A program made the position numbers and the translations under genes. The notes beneath the pieces were generated by a model that made no database searches, was not told the DNA's origin, and worked only from the letters and a program-made list of their open reading frames with translations. Positions 11,333 through 25,095 of a stretch of 64,000 nucleotides of DNA are shown piece by piece. The stretch is from the NCBI GenBank assembly GCA_020205615.1, contig CM035152.1, positions 152,826,778-152,890,777 of the forward strand, read 5' to 3'. Origin of the DNA: Panax quinquefolius. Its lineage: Eukaryota > Streptophyta > Magnoliopsida > Apiales > Araliaceae. Within the stretch, counting starts at the first letter, position 1; every line of letters starts with the position of its first letter.

Positions 11333-14300
11333 ATGGCCTCAACAACCACTCTCCCGCCACCACTCTCGCCGCCATTATCATCAGATTCCGACACAGATTC
11401 CGACTCCTCCACCACCGCCACCGAGACTCTCCGCCACACAGACCTCTCATCCACCATTTTCCGATCCTACATCGAGATCACCGGCCAATCATCCCCAGAC
11501 CTCACCAAAATCCAATCTTTCCTAACCTCATCACGCGCCGGCGCTCTATCATGCCTCATATGCCTCGAACGAATCAAACCCTCCGATCCCACCTGGTCCT
11601 GCTCCTCCCGCTGCTTCGCCGTCTTCCACCTCCTCTGCATCCAGAGCTGGGCCCGCCAATCCTCTGAACTCTCCTCATCCCGTGCCGCCACCCGCCTCCC
11701 CATCTCCCCCTCACGAGCCGCCTCCGACCTACACTCCATCTGGAACTGCCCCAAATGTCGAACGGAGTACCCTAAAACCCTGATCCCCAAAACCTACTTC
11801 TGTTTTTGCGGGAAAGTCGAAAACCCGCCTCGTGATCCCTGGGTATTACCGCATTCTTGTGGGGAAATATGTAATAGAGATTTGCAGAACAAATGTGGGC
11901 ATTACTGTTTGTTATTATGCCACCCGGGGCCGTGTCCGTCATGCCCTAAGCTAGTAAAAACCTGGTGTTTCTGTGGGGCAATTCAGGATGTTAAACGGTG
12001 TGGTGCTAAGAATTTTTCATGTAATGGCATTTGCTCCAAGAAATTGGATTGCGGGAGGCACAAGTGCGGCGAAATATGCCATGAGGGTGAGTGCCCGCCA
12101 TGCAGGGAGAGGGGAGTGTACAAATGCCAATGTGGAAAGGTGGAGGAAGAGAGGGAGTGCTATGAGAGGAATTTCAGATGTGAGATTCCTTGTGAGAAGT
12201 TGCTTGGGTGTGGGAAGCATTTTTGTGAAAAAGGGTGCCATAAGGAGAAGTGTGGGGAATGCCCACTTCAGGGGAAGCGAGAGTGCCCATGTGGGAAGAG
12301 GGTTTATCAAGGGATGGCTTGTGATGTGGTTGTGCCATTGTGCGGGGCAACTTGTGATAAGATGTTGAGTTGTGGTTTACATAGGTGCCCAGAGCAGTGT
12401 CACCGGGGACCCTGTGTGGAGACTTGTAGGAATGTTATTACAAAGTCATGCCGGTGTGGGAGCTTGAAGAAACAGGTAAATTTAGCTGCATTGTGTAATG
12501 GCTATTTGCTTTGTTTATAAATGTGGGGATTTTATATTTTTTAAGTTTTTAATAGTGGATATAAACTGAATTTAGAATAGGTCCCTTGTTATCAAGATTT
12601 GGCTTGTGAAAGGAAGTGTCAAAGACTAAGGGATTGTGGGCGCCATGCTTGTAAGCGTCGTTGCTGTGATGGGGACTGCCCGTCTTGTTCAGAGGTGTGT
12701 CTCACTATCTTTGTCATATTGTGTGCTTTTGTATATTAGTCAGATGTAATTTGCATCTAAGTTGAGAAATTTCAGATTTGTGATAGGAAACTTCGGTGTA
12801 GGAACCACAAATGTCCTGCTTCGTGTCACAGGTATTTTCTCAGTGCATATCTGAACTAGCTAAATTTAACAGATATTACCTAGTAATTACCGTGGTCATC
12901 ATATTCCAGTACCTTCCTCAATTGTTGTTTTAAATATAAGGTTGTTCACATTACTAAACTATTATTACGAATATGCTTCAAATATGTATAGGACATTCAT
13001 GCGGTCCTGAAACATACATATGGTTAGTTGGTTTTTACATGCAGCTCTTTGATGACTTCAAAAAGCTATAGGTGATATATGTATTCATCGGATAAGAATG
13101 CTCCTGAGAAATGGCTAGACTTAAGCCCATCTATTAGAAACAAGAACAAAAAACAGAAAAACTGGGGGGGGGCACATATTTAGAATATTTTATGATAAGG
13201 AATTATCTAATAATCTGAGGAATGCTTTATATTTCAAATAGTTGAGCTTTTTAGCTTACGATAATTTCAGAAATGTGAATAATGTATCTTGCGCCTCTAT
13301 TATGATAACAGACAAATGTATTTTTTGGTGGTCTTTTGACACAGTCCTGTCATGACTTCAGCACGCTGTGTGTGACTTGTGAATTCATCGCATAAATTGT
13401 AAATATGCTTCGAAGAAATGGCTAGAGTTAAGTTTATTAATTTTAAAAAAAAAAGGAACCCAAGGGTTTTAGATACTTCAAATACTTTAACATCAGGAGT
13501 TATTTATATTTTTGTAAGGGTAATTTTTTTGAGTTTTATAAATCGATGAAACTTCTGCCTATTGAAAGAGAGAGAGATGATAATCTGTATTTCGTTGTGT
13601 TGTGTACTAACCTTATAGTGATGATTGACATTTGTTCTTGTAGAGGTTCTTGTGCTCCTTGTCCCGTGATGGTGAAGATTTCATGTTTTTGTGGGGAGAC
13701 GCACTTTGAGGTGAGATTTGATTTGGTTTGGTTCTATGGATTTATTGAATCTGAAAGGAGTTTGTGCTTAAGCTTTTCCGACCATGACACTAGAATACAT
13801 AAAAATTTTGTATACATTGCTCTGCATTGTGACTAGTGATACATTGGCTTTTTTTGTTCTTAAAGATAATTACTATTGACAATTAAAAAAAAGGTAATGG
13901 GATTGCATGGTTTTATGCGCCATCGTTTGGGTTATGTGTAATATATGGGTTAAAGTAAAAGGTTTACCGAGAACATTAGTTTCTCTGTTCTCCAATGAAG
14001 CACGGAAAACGAAACCTGAAATGGATATGCTAAGGAGACACCAACATGGCAAATCGAAGATAGAACACCAACAATCCAATATGTTGAAGAGACTTTTATA
14101 AAAAAATATATCTCCTTTATATGAGAGAATTGTATTTATAAAAAAAGATTAATAGTTTATCAATCCTTTATCACTCTAATGAATAATATCTTATAATAAA
14201 CTTTAATATTCAATAATTACTCATACTTCTTAAAATGCAGGAAATATATACATATGCGCTTATGTACAGCTGTGAGTATAAATATATCATTATATAACTA

Positions 14301-16293
14301 ATATAAACATTTTTGTTTATAAACATAATTATGATTGCTATGATGCTTGCCACTCTAACCACTTTTTGGTGTATTTAATGTCGGGATTTTTCTTTAATTT
14401 ATTGTCAGGTTCCTTGTGGCACTGAAAAGGAACAAAAGCCTCCTAAATGTCGTAAACCATGTCGTATTGCTTCTTTATGCAGGCATGGATCAACCTGCAA
14501 GGTAGTATTTGTTGTTCCTTCTTATTCCACTGTGCAGTCATCCCTTCAACTTAAAATTAAACAGCTATTATTTGGTAGTGGCATATTTACTTAGTTATCT
14601 GTTCATCCCTCTGTAATGATATCACAATCTAAGTTAAAGTACTTGTTTTGAATAAATAATTTCTATTACCAAAAAAAGAATTTGAAAAAAATAAACTCCA
14701 GCTTGCATTACTGCCTATGTTCCTTTCATTATTTCATGCTTTTCACGAGGATAGCTCCAATTATTATTCATGTGCATCTTTTCCCAGCCACACAAATGTC
14801 ATTATGGAGCTTGCCCCCCATGTCGATTGATTTGTGACGAAGAATACCCATGTGGCCACAAGTGCAATTTAAGGTTAGCGACTTTGCCTATTTTACAGTT
14901 CCACATTTATTCTTTTTATATGAAGTAATTCTTTTTGTTTCTTATTTTTTTGTCTATAGGTGCCATGGCCCTAAACCACCTCTTAATCCTGAATTCTCAT
15001 TGAAACCAAAGAAAAAGAAGTCGAATCATCCAAGTGAATGTACTCCTGGTTCATCATGCCCTCCATGCCCCGAACTCGTTTGGAGGTCATGTCTTGGCCA
15101 TCACATCGGAGCCGAGAGGATGGTTGGTATTAAAATTTCTGGTGTTTACATGTTTATCCCTTGAAGTTTCACCAGTGTCTAACTTGCTTTCATTTACAAA
15201 ATTTTACTAGCTTCTACCTTTAACTCGCCATGATCCATTTTATGCCATCTGTATATAATTGATAACAGAAGTTGATTTCTTTTCACATCATTTATCAATT
15301 ATATATCGCCATCTAAAATTGGACTACATTGAGTTACTGTGAGTTGAAGTGCAAAAATTTTTGCTTTGGGGACAAGGTTTACCTGTGTAAAACTTGAAGA
15401 GATAGAGATGAAAATTTCCTTAGATGTTCTTTCAAGAAGTATAGCAATTCAACTTGAGCTTTTTAATTTCATCATTTAATGGTAATTAACCTTTTACTAC
15501 TACCTTTGCAGATGGTGTGCTCAGATAGAACAGAATATTCTTGCGACAATTTGTGTGGAAATCTTCTTCCTTGTAGCAATCATTATTGCACTAAAACTTG
15601 CCATGCCCTGAAGAATCAATCTTCTGCATCAGGATTTCATGGAAGAGGCGAGTCTTGTGAAGTTTGTAATCTACCTTGTCAAAAGGTTAGAAATTTATTT
15701 TCTGTGGAGAATGTGTTACTAAACTGGTCATTATATCTAAAGAGGTCGAGGAAAGCTGGTATTTTGGAGGCTGAGTCCCCTGTGCATTTTTAAGAGTTTA
15801 TGGGGAGAAAGGAATATTGGAGCTTTTGAAAATGGAGAATTGGCTATTGTCTTTAGTGTCTGTTAGGAGTTTGATATTGAACATGTCGTATTCCTGGATA
15901 GGGAGCTCTAGACAGGGTGTGCAGGGCCCTTTTTTTTTTTTTTTTATACTTTTTTTGACTATCGTTCTCTGCATATAGCTAGATGAGGCTTGTTTTTGTG
16001 TACATTATGTACTGAAATTTCTTCCCCTGTGATTTGTTATTATGTACTTGTCTAAACAAAAAACAAAAAAAGATATGTATAGCAGCCAGCCACTATATGA
16101 GTTAGTCCAGGTAAAGATTTGGATATTAAACATGTTGTATTCCTGGAACAGGAGGCTTAGACAGGGTTTGTTACTGTGTTGAGCCCCTTTTGGTTTTTGG
16201 ATAATCGTTCTCTGCATATAGCTAGTTTAGGCTGTTTTTGTGTACACTGCGTACTGGAATTTCTTCCCTTCTGCTTTATAATACAATATATAA

Positions 16294-16324
<31 letters not shown>

Positions 16325-19300
16325 AAGGATAAAAAGAAGATTCGTATGCTAGTCAACCACCCCAACCACCCCAACCACCTTGCTCTGCTGATCTCTTCTA
16401 CCATTGGTTTAAATTTTACCTTTTATTCTCTATATGCTCAGAATAACTAAATTGTTTAACATCCCCCCCTCCCTTTCTTTTTGATATTGCACTTAGAACT
16501 TTCTTTAGCATATTAAATTCAGAGACTCACTGCCCCCTTACCCTCCACCCTGATTGTCTTCATTCAGGATAGGAAGCCTGCATGTCCACATCCTTGCTCA
16601 TTGCAATGTCATCCTGGAGATTGTCCTCCGTACAAAGTACTGATAAAGCGTTCATGTCATTGTGGTTCTATGGTTCATGTTTTTGAGTGCATATACTACA
16701 ATAGCTTGTCTGAAAAGGAGCAAATGAGAGTACGTTCATGTGGAGGGCCTTGCCACAGGTAATTAATTGAGTTTTGTTCTTATGGCCGTGTTTTGGTCGA
16801 ACTAATTACTTTCCTTTGTTGCGAATTTAGACAAGCCAAGACACATAACAGAATAATAATAAAAACAGGACACTAGGAATTTAATTTGGAGAAAAACCTT
16901 AATCAAGAAAAAAAACAAAAGGAATACAGTGCAGAGATGTTTATAGTTTTACAGCACTCAAATCATCCCTACAACACTCTCTAAACAGCCTTAAATAGGC
17001 TCATTACACAGACCTAGACATTTCTAGATTAGTATTTACATTTTCCTAAAAGAGTATATTCTAGAACTTTCCAAGTACTTCCTTACAATTACAAGAGGAA
17101 TTATTCCTAATACAGGCTGCACTCTTTTTCTAGGCCTTACATAAATTAATTATTAAATCAAGATTTGACTTCAGATATGAGATACCAACATTCTCCCACT
17201 TGAAGTCAAATTACCATGCCTCCATTACTCCTACTGAGATGCACCGTAGGTATTCAAATTCACAACTTGTAAATGTATATTGCAGCAAGTCCAGTGATAC
17301 TGCCTTTGTCAAGAAATCTTAAAAGTTGACTTGTGTATGCACCTTATGAACATCAAACTACTTTTCTTCCAAAGCCTGCCTTATAAAATGATAACGAACA
17401 TCGATATGCTTTGTTCGATCATGAAAAGCAGCGTTCTTTGCTAAATGAATGGCACTTTGACTGTCACAAAGAATCAAATATTTCGATTGCTGCAACCCAA
17501 GCAATCTGAGCAAACATTTGATCCAGATCACTTCCTTCGCAGCTTCTGCTAGCGCTACATATTCCGATTCTGTAGTTGATAAAGCAATATTCCTTTGCAT
17601 TCGGGATATCCAACTCATAGGTGTTCCTCCAATAAAAAACATGTAACCCGTGGTGGACTTTCTGCTGTCTTTGCAAGCACAGCATAATTGGCATCTACAT
17701 AGCCAACCACTTCAACATTATCATGACCAAAACTCAAACAATAGTTTTGTGTACCTTTGAGATAGCACAAAACCCATTTTAGTGCTTCCCAGTGTTTAGG
17801 CTCAGGATTACTCATAAACCGTGAAACAACTCCCACTGCATAAGAGATGTCTGGTCTTGTACAGACCATGTCATACATTAGGCTCCCAACCGCAGATTTG
17901 TATGGACCTTTTCCATTCTTCGACGATCTTCTTTTGATTTGGGACAATCCTTCGAAGATAACTGAAAGTGACCACTGACCAGCAAAGGGAGTACTCACAG
18001 GAGTACATCCATCCATATTAAAACGTTTCAGTACTTTCTCAACGTAATCGGATTGGCTTAACCATAGCCTACCACGAAACCGATCCCTGGAAATTCTCAT
18101 TCCAAGAATTTGTTTAGCAGGACCCAAATATTTGGTAGCAAAACATTTACCCATCTCCTCCTTCAAGTGCTGAATCTCATTAACATCATTCCCTGCAACA
18201 AGCATATCATCGACGTACAATAACAAAATAGTTATCTTGCCTGAAGAATTTTTTTGCAGATATACACAATGATCTTCATCACATTTTTGTATCTTTGTCT
18301 TTGCATGAAGTTGTCGAATTTTCTGTACAACTGTCTAGGGGCCTGTTTTAGCCCATATAAGCTTCTCTTTAATTTGCGAATGAGATTTTTATCTTTGGTA
18401 GAACATCCATCCGGCAGCCTCATGTATATTTCTTCCTTCAAGTCTCCATGTAAAGACGCTGTCTTGATATCCAGTGGTTCCAATTCTAATTTCAACCTTG
18501 CTACCAAGGCCAAAATAATGTGAATGGAAGAATGCTTTACAACTGGAGAGAAGATATCTGTAAAGTCAATGCCAGGCTTTTGTCCAAAGCCTTTTACAAC
18601 GAGTCTCGCTTTGTAGCGCTTCTCTCCATTTGCCTCTTCCTTAATTATATACACCCATTTGCTAGCCAATGCTCGCTTTCCATGAGGCAAAGGAAGCAAC
18701 TCCCAAGTATCATTGTGCTTTAGAGCATCCAATTCTTCTTTCATTGCAGCTTTCCATTTATCAGCATCGGGAGAAGAGATAGCTTCTTGGAGTGTTTCTG
18801 GTTCTCCTTTATCAGTGTATAAAATGTAATGTAGAGATGGAGAATATCTAGGAGGTGGTCTGGAGACACGAGTAGACCTCCTAACAAAATGAGCAGGAAT
18901 GGTGACATCACCTTCATCATCTGAAAATTGTTGTGGTTGCTCATTAGACTCCTCAATTTCATTTCCACTTCCATTTTGAAGAAAATCATGGGTAGTGTCC
19001 TCATTCCAGCCATCAACATTCAGTTCATCATCATTTCTGCCATCATCATCTCCTTTATCTCCATTCAATGTTTTTGGATAACTTCGAGGAATCTCTGCAA
19101 GAGGAATATCATCCTTCTGAATTTTCTCTTCGTTCATTGAATACTACGATTCGTGACCTGATCACCTTTTTATCTTGAGCATCCCACAACCTGTACCCAA
19201 GGTTGTCACTGCCATATGCCCATATCCCAAGAACAAACATCTTAGCGCTCGATCATCCAATTTTCCTGCATTTTGTTGATGCACATAGGCTTCACCAGCA

Positions 19301-22300
19301 GAACACCTTCAAGTGAGAGAGAGATGGAACTCTCCCACTCGACATATTTTCTGAAACTTTCCCTTTAGGAGCTGTATGAGGCTATCGATTAATGAGATAC
19401 ACTGCAGTGGCTGCAGCTTCAGCCCAAAAATGTTTTGGAACTCTAGATTGTTGTAATAGAGATTGCAGTCTCTCAAGAATAGTTCTGTTGTACTGTTCAG
19501 CTACCCCATTATTTTGAGGAGTATACGGTGGTGTCTTAGGATGAACAATTCCATGATTCCTGCAAAACATCTCAAACTCCTTGGAGGTGTATTCTCCTCC
19601 ATTATCAGTCACCAAATGTTTAATAGAACAACCAGATTCATTTTCTACGCGAGCTTTGAAATGCTTGAATTTTTCAAAAACTTTATCTTTTAAGGAAATG
19701 GGAAACAACCATGTTTTACGGCTAAAGCCGTCAATGAAAGTAACCCAAAATAAACAACTCCAAGTTCCTTGCTTATGTTGGAAACCTTTTTCTTAAAATT
19801 CACAAGCTTTGATTTTACCATTGCACAATCTTTATAGAAATCTAAAGAAATGGCATTGAGCTTTGGCAGCATATTATTAGAGATAAGTACTTTCATACTA
19901 GTTTCACTTAAATGCCCGAGCCTTTTGTGCCAGAGAGAGATGCTTTCAGCTTTAGTAACAGCAATATTACCTCTCACCGCTGTATCATGCAAGGCGTATA
20001 TGCTCCCTTAATTTTGTCCACGAGCCAACACAAGTGCTCCTTTAGTTACTCTCCAACTTCCGTCTCCAAAGATTACAAAGCAACCAGCAGAATCAAGTTG
20101 ACCTGCAGAAATGAGATTTTTCGCAAGCTCGGGTATATGACAAACTTCTTGCAAAAACAATTTTTTGCCATTAGTTCCTTGTAAAGAAATAGAACCAATT
20201 CCTTTGATATTACATGTTCTATCATCACCAAGATGGACAAACTGATTTGAAACCTTAGAATAAGTCAAGAAAGCATAAGCATCTGGACAAGCATGAAATG
20301 ATGCACTAGAGTCCAGAATCCAAATATTCGAATCAGAGTATTGGGAGACGTTCACTGTCTGTCATTTGCGATTAACACAACTTCCATTTCTCCGTCAGAA
20401 GAGCCTTGATTACTTTCATGCTCTTGCTTTTGAGATACTTCGTTGCTACTACCATCATTTCTTTACTTTTGTTTCCTTTTTAGAAAAGTGAAATCCCTAC
20501 GCAAATGACCCTTCCTTTTGCAGTGCCAACATTCAACGTCTCTATTAGCCGTCCTTCCTCTGTTTCTACTCTGTCCACGCTCTCTTCCTCTGGACAAAGA
20601 AAACGACCCTTACGAACTGCCAATGCTTCACCAGCACTTTTAGAGTCGACAAATTAGTCGTTTCAGCATCCAATAATTTTGAGATTACAGTGTTAAGAGA
20701 TGGTAGAGACTTTGAAGCTGTAGTTATAGTATTTCTAACCATCTCCCATGAATCTAGTAAAGAGCTAAGAACAGCAATTACTCTGAGATCCTCTTCAAAT
20801 ATTACCCCCGAATCATCAATTTGAGCAAACAAACTACTCATTTCATCAAGATGAGTTTGTAGCATTGTCCCTTCTTTCATCTTGATCTTAAAACTTTGTT
20901 AATAGTGTAATACTTGTTCATTCCAGTAGGCTGGTCATACCTTTCGTTTAGAGTCTTCCAGAGAACAAGTGTTTTTGTGATTCCTCCGTGTGTATGCAAT
21001 ATGCCATTGCTCAAGCAGGGACGTATGGTTGTGAGGGCCTTTCCATTGAGCCTATTCCATTCTTCATCAGGATACTTTTTGTTCCAATCTTCATCAGACA
21101 TCTTTAACTCTTCTTGTGCTTCCTTCTTGGATTTAAGAACGACGTCGCAATCCTTGGAGAATAGAATATCCTCTATTAGAATCTTCCAGTTTCCCCAATT
21201 TTCAATTCCTGTCAATCTGTCTGTAGTCTGCAAGCGCTCCATTTCTGTAACTTGTAGTTGTTCTGCTGCTTCAGGACTTGGACAGACACTTGTCCAATAA
21301 TTCAGCCCTTCAATCCACAACAAATAAGGTCTTTGATACCAGTTGTTGCAAAGACAAGCCAAGACACATAACAGAATAATAATAAACCAGGACACTAGGA
21401 ATTTACTTCGGAGAAAAACCTTACTCAAGAAAAAAAATCCAAAAGGAATATAGTGCTAAGGTATTTATAGTTTTACAGCACTCAAATCATCCCTACAACA
21501 CTCTCTAAGCTGCCTTAAATAGGCTCATTACACAGACCTAGACATTTCTAGATTAGTCTTTACATTTTCCTAAAAGAGTATATTCTAGAACTTTCCAAGT
21601 ACTGCCTTACAATTGCAAGAGGAATTATTCCTACAGGCTGCACTCTTTTTCTAGGTCTTACATAAATTAATTATTAAATCAAAATTTTACTTCAGATACC
21701 AACATCCTTTTCTAGAGATGATTTTGCTTATATAGAAAAAATGACGAGAAGGTTGGGTTTTAAGCATTGGGTTTTAATCAATCAGAAGGAGAAAAACTGG
21801 GTATAGGGACAGGCAGGCTGCCTAGTCACCTGCACTCCTATGTAACTGAAGTTATTCCCTTCCCTACATCCCCCAACAACCTACATGGGTGGTTTTGCTT
21901 TAGTTTATGTTTAAATATGCATGTTGACAATAGTTTTGAAGAGATACTCAGTTTTCGACTTAGGGTTATATGTCATTCAATGCCAAGCTAGCAAGCTTTT
22001 TAATTGCGTCATTGATTACACTGATTGAGTCTTTCTTATTTTCCTTTAGATGATAGAAATACTATGCTTGGGTTAGTGTAATGTGGATCACTTTTTATAT
22101 ATATGCATATAAGCAATCCACCAGCATCTATTTAATATGAAAATTTATGCATTCTAATGCTCATGTGAGCAGTGGTTACTTGCATATCCTGATGAGTCTA
22201 TATCTTGTTTATTGTATTGACATGCAGAAAATTGCCTAATTGTACGCATCTATGCCCAGAGACCTGTCATCCTGGTCAATGCCCATCACGAGAAAAGTGC

Positions 22301-25095
22301 TTGAAAAAAGTACTCTAATATATACATTATTCCTGTTCTCTTGAACTGCACATTCCATTCTTTTTACATTATATCTTCTCTTTTATGTAATAAATAAATA
22401 AATATCCGTGATCTATTTCTATAATGTATAAAATACTTTTCTGTTTGGCTAGGCTCTGTATTCATACTTAAAATTAATAACGTCTTGTGTTCTCCATGTT
22501 ATATTCGAGGAAGTTCTTTAATAGTTCCGGAGGTGGTCTAATGTATTGTGTAATAATTCATGCTAAAGCTTTTGTAATCCTACATAATTGTCTCTGCGGG
22601 ACAAAATCTTTAATCAGATACAGAAAGGGAGATTTGATAAGGGACTAACTCATCGATAAGGGGAAAGTATTCAGACAAGTCTTTCTAAATTTTCTTATTC
22701 ATACTCGATCCGATTGATTTTTCCTTAACTTCTTATTTTTGGAAGGCCAATGTTTCCTTCAAAAATTAGGGCTTTTATTTGGTTAGAAGTACTCAAACGT
22801 TGTAATATCAAATGATTTGTTACAGAGGAAAAGACCATACACATGCTTGTGACCTGTGTATGTCATGTGTAGGTAAAGTTTGTAGTGTTATGAACATCTT
22901 TTTTCTTCTTTATTCTCTCTCTCTATCTCTCTCTCTCACACACACATTGTGCCACAATGCTAAAGCTTTGTAATTTTCTTTATGTGATTTTTAAGGAAGC
23001 TTGGGTGTCGCCTTACTCATTGGAGAGTTTGCATCAGGTGGTTTAGGGATTTGGAAGACATAAAGATGTCAAGATTCTATGAGAATGCGTTTGTTTTGCT
23101 ATTTTATGGGGCATACATATATAAAAGGAATGCTATAATTTTCATTGATGCCCCTCCCATGTCTCTCTTCCTCTTCTAGGGGACAGGGTTTTCATTCTAG
23201 CATCGCCATGGGTTTGGGCTATGAAAGCTTTTGGTGGTGTTGCCATTTCAGATTTTCATAGGAACTGGCGGGCTGTACTTCATTAGTTTTTCCTTCTTTG
23301 CACATTTTTCTGTGGTCCTTATCGTCCCCTTCTGTGCTCTCTTTTCTATTTAATTAAACTTCTTTTATCCAGAAAAAAAAATGCATAGAGAATATGAATT
23401 TTAGCTGAAGTGAGGTTATTACCTTGCATTCATTTTCTGTAATCTGATTTTTCTTCTCTACTCATTGAAGTCAACTGAGAACATATATGTTGTTAGGTGA
23501 CATTTGATTTATGATATAAGTTCATGCCTTGAAGATCTGATAGCTTGATTAGTTCGGAGGTTTCTGAGTGACCAAAGGAAAATCTATCAGTTGTCCTTAG
23601 ATACTATAATAGCAGCTTAAGATTTTCCTTTGCTCTTAGAGTTGAACATCACTGTATTATCGGTCGATATATGAGCTAACATGAGACTAATGTATTTGTA
23701 TGGACTATTGATATCTGGTTTTCTTAATTAGATAAATCTCAAAGATAGTTGTCGTTAATATTTCTTTCTCTGCTTACATGTTCGCAAGGTTACTGTTCGT
23801 TGTGGGTGCCAGACCTTGAAAAATGAGTGGCTATGTAAAGATGTACAAGCAGCATATTGCAATGATGATCGTGATCCCAAAGACATACCTAAAAATAAAT
23901 ATGGATTGGGACTTCTTCCCTGCAATTCAGATTGTAGAAGTAAAGTAAAGGTTGCTGATTCAGAATTACAAATCCGGAAATATTTAGTTCCTGAGGTAAG
24001 CCCTTCTGTTTTCAGTTTAGGTCAACTACATTGACCATTTTTTGCTGACATCTAGAAGTCAAGTAGCCACTAAATCCCCTTGTGTTTATAAGAATTAAAT
24101 TTAATGCCCTTTAGTTCTACTGCCATGAACACAAACTATAGCTATGTAAGCAGAACATCAATCATGACCCTTAGATTGTTAAACTGTTTTCTATTCTCTG
24201 CACATCAAGTAATCTGTTTTTTTTACTAGATATACAAGAGATGGACTGTACAACTTGCAAGTTGAGATTTTATAAGCCTCCTAGGAAGAGCATCAATGTA
24301 GAAATATTTAAAGAAAAACATAGTTTATATACAATATGAGAGAGAGTATGTTGTCTGCTGCACAGAAGACCATGTACACTGTCTATGCTAATACTATTGA
24401 GAACCCCAAATGGCTTTGGCCTAGTGATGCAAGGTATATTGCATTACACTAGGATTTGTTATTTATTAGTAAACAGTGACTAAAAGTGAACGTCTAAATT
24501 GTTCTTTGTTTTTGTATGAGCTCCTCCCCTTCTCTTCTCCCACCCAACTAAGGAAAATGTAAAAAAGCACTTTTTCAACTCAGAACCCTTGTGCCGATTC
24601 AGATAAAAATACTTTTTTGTTCACATTCTTGTGTAATCATGGATAATAAATAAGAAAAGGGGCAACTTGCATTAAAGAATTTTACGTTAGCTTCATGATG
24701 ATTCATGAGCTCATGTGAGCTCCAATCTAACCCCTAGTTGCATGTCAATCCTTTACCAGAAGGAAGAAGCAGATACTGATAAGAACAGACCAAAACGTAG
24801 AAAGAGACGAGGACGGGTACAAGAAGACCAACAAGTTTCAAGACTGCAGGTTTGTCTTAGTTTGTAAATTCGACACTAAAAGCCTTGATTTGGTTTCTTA
24901 ACAGCCGTGATTCTTCTCTTCTTGGAACAGAAAATCTTGGCCACTATCCGTAGACTGCTTGTGCTGGTTATCATTGTGGTGTCACTGATTGGTGCAGCAT
25001 ATTTTGGTTATAAAGGCCTCATGTGGCTCTCTGATTGGATGAATGACGTCGAAGTCCAAAGACGAAGAACAAGATACCCTCCTCGAATCTATTAA
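11333..25095 (+). CDS. NFXL2: NF-X1-type zinc finger protein NFXL2
   Basis: Exons by GT-AG reading: 11333-12475, 12581-12694, 12776-12831, 13644-13710, 14409-14501, 14788-14873, 14960-15122, 15512-15685, 16568-16758, 22228-22309, 23789-23995, 24760-24849 and 24931-25095. They sum to 2631 bases in frame, 876 residues, close to the Arabidopsis NFXL2 length as I remember it. The acidic Ser/Asp N-terminus is followed by a RING-like Cys/His cluster (about 74-142, CLICLERI to [10 protein letters not shown]), then a long run of NF-X1 fingers with the pattern CGxHxCxxxCHxGxCPxC, a basic segment ([10 protein letters not shown]) and a C-terminal hydrophobic helix ([19 protein letters not shown]) that may be a membrane anchor. 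Family members are nuclear or E3-ligase-like regulators linked to stress, ABA and clock responses in Arabidopsis; function here is inferred. The ATG at 11333 is the first in-frame ATG. Intron 9 (16759-22227) is enlarged by a copia element. Confidence 0.93.
13048..13440. repeat. Direct duplication of about 90 bases in NFXL2 intron 3
   Basis: The segments near 13048-13140 and 13352-13440 share the order GATGACTTC or CATGACTTC, then TTCATCG, then GAAATGGCTAGA, then TTAAG. They look like two diverged copies of one sequence. No coding content. Confidence 0.6.
15863..16285. repeat. Tandem duplication of about 180 bases in NFXL2 intron 8
   Basis: The blocks at about 15863-16050 and 16110-16285 are diverged direct repeats. 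Both run from GTATTCCTGGA through ATCGTTCTCTGCATATAGCT to GAAATTTCTTCCC or GGAATTTCTTCCC. The first copy carries a long T tract that the second lacks. Confidence 0.75.
16817..17190 (-). repeat. 3' LTR of the copia element in NFXL2
   Basis: Read on the minus strand it begins TGTTGGTATCTCATATCTGA and ends GCAACA. It matches 21344-21704 with scattered differences, including about 7 extra bases near its start. Confidence 0.93.
17358..19137 (-). pseudogene. Copia reverse transcriptase and RNase H, frameshifted
   Basis: From 19137 downward the reading gives a polyprotein linker and the RT palm ([40 protein letters not shown]). The frame then shifts near 18230 to [13 protein letters not shown], which carries the YVDD catalytic motif, followed by the connection region. 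A further shift near 17640 leads to RNase H ([34 protein letters not shown] in approximate order). At least two frameshifts mean no continuous Pol can be made. Confidence 0.9.
19382..19992 (-). pseudogene. Copia integrase with pre-integrase zinc region
   Basis: The pre-integrase part reads [17 protein letters not shown] (His-type zinc site). The catalytic core reads [17 protein letters not shown] then [15 protein letters not shown], the usual second Asp and downstream integrase motifs of plant copia elements. The two parts are in different frames and the first catalytic Asp region is not intact. Confidence 0.85.
20008..20355 (-). pseudogene. Copia aspartic protease
   Basis: The reading [11 protein letters not shown] corresponds to the family's WxLDSGAS active-site motif, with Gly replaced by Ser next to the catalytic Asp. 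Downstream [13 protein letters not shown] is the conserved second block. The substitution suggests an inactive enzyme. Confidence 0.8.
20470..21242 (-). pseudogene. Copia Gag with defective zinc knuckle
   Basis: Gag probably starts at [16 protein letters not shown] (21242) and continues through the UBN2-like region ([28 protein letters not shown]) after a frameshift near 20880. The zinc knuckle near 20470-20530 reads [14 protein letters not shown], so the fourth metal ligand (Cys) is replaced by Phe. Confidence 0.8.
21344..21704 (-). repeat. 5' LTR of the copia element in NFXL2
   Basis: Matches 16817-17190. It is followed (minus sense) by AC and the primer-binding site at about 21329-21341. 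Element transcription would run toward lower coordinates, opposite to NFXL2. Confidence 0.93.

Larger units (their letters stand above)
16817..21704 (-). mobile_element. Ty1/copia retrotransposon, full length, decayed
   Basis: The element is complete: LTRs at 16817-17190 and 21344-21704, perfect 5-base target duplication TCCTT at 16812-16816 and 21705-21709, and TG...CA LTR ends. The primer-binding site (TGGTATCAAAGACC on the minus strand) lies two bases inside the 5' LTR, and a polypurine tract AAGTGGGAGAA abuts the 3' LTR. Gag, protease, integrase, reverse transcriptase and RNase H follow in copia order but in several frames. The two LTRs differ by many substitutions and small indels, so the insertion is not recent. 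It lies antisense in NFXL2 intron 9, between exons that still splice in frame. Confidence 0.96.

Noticed and set aside
18254..20184. Several plus-strand frames within the NFXL2 intron
   Set aside because: They are reverse-strand shadows of copia Pol.
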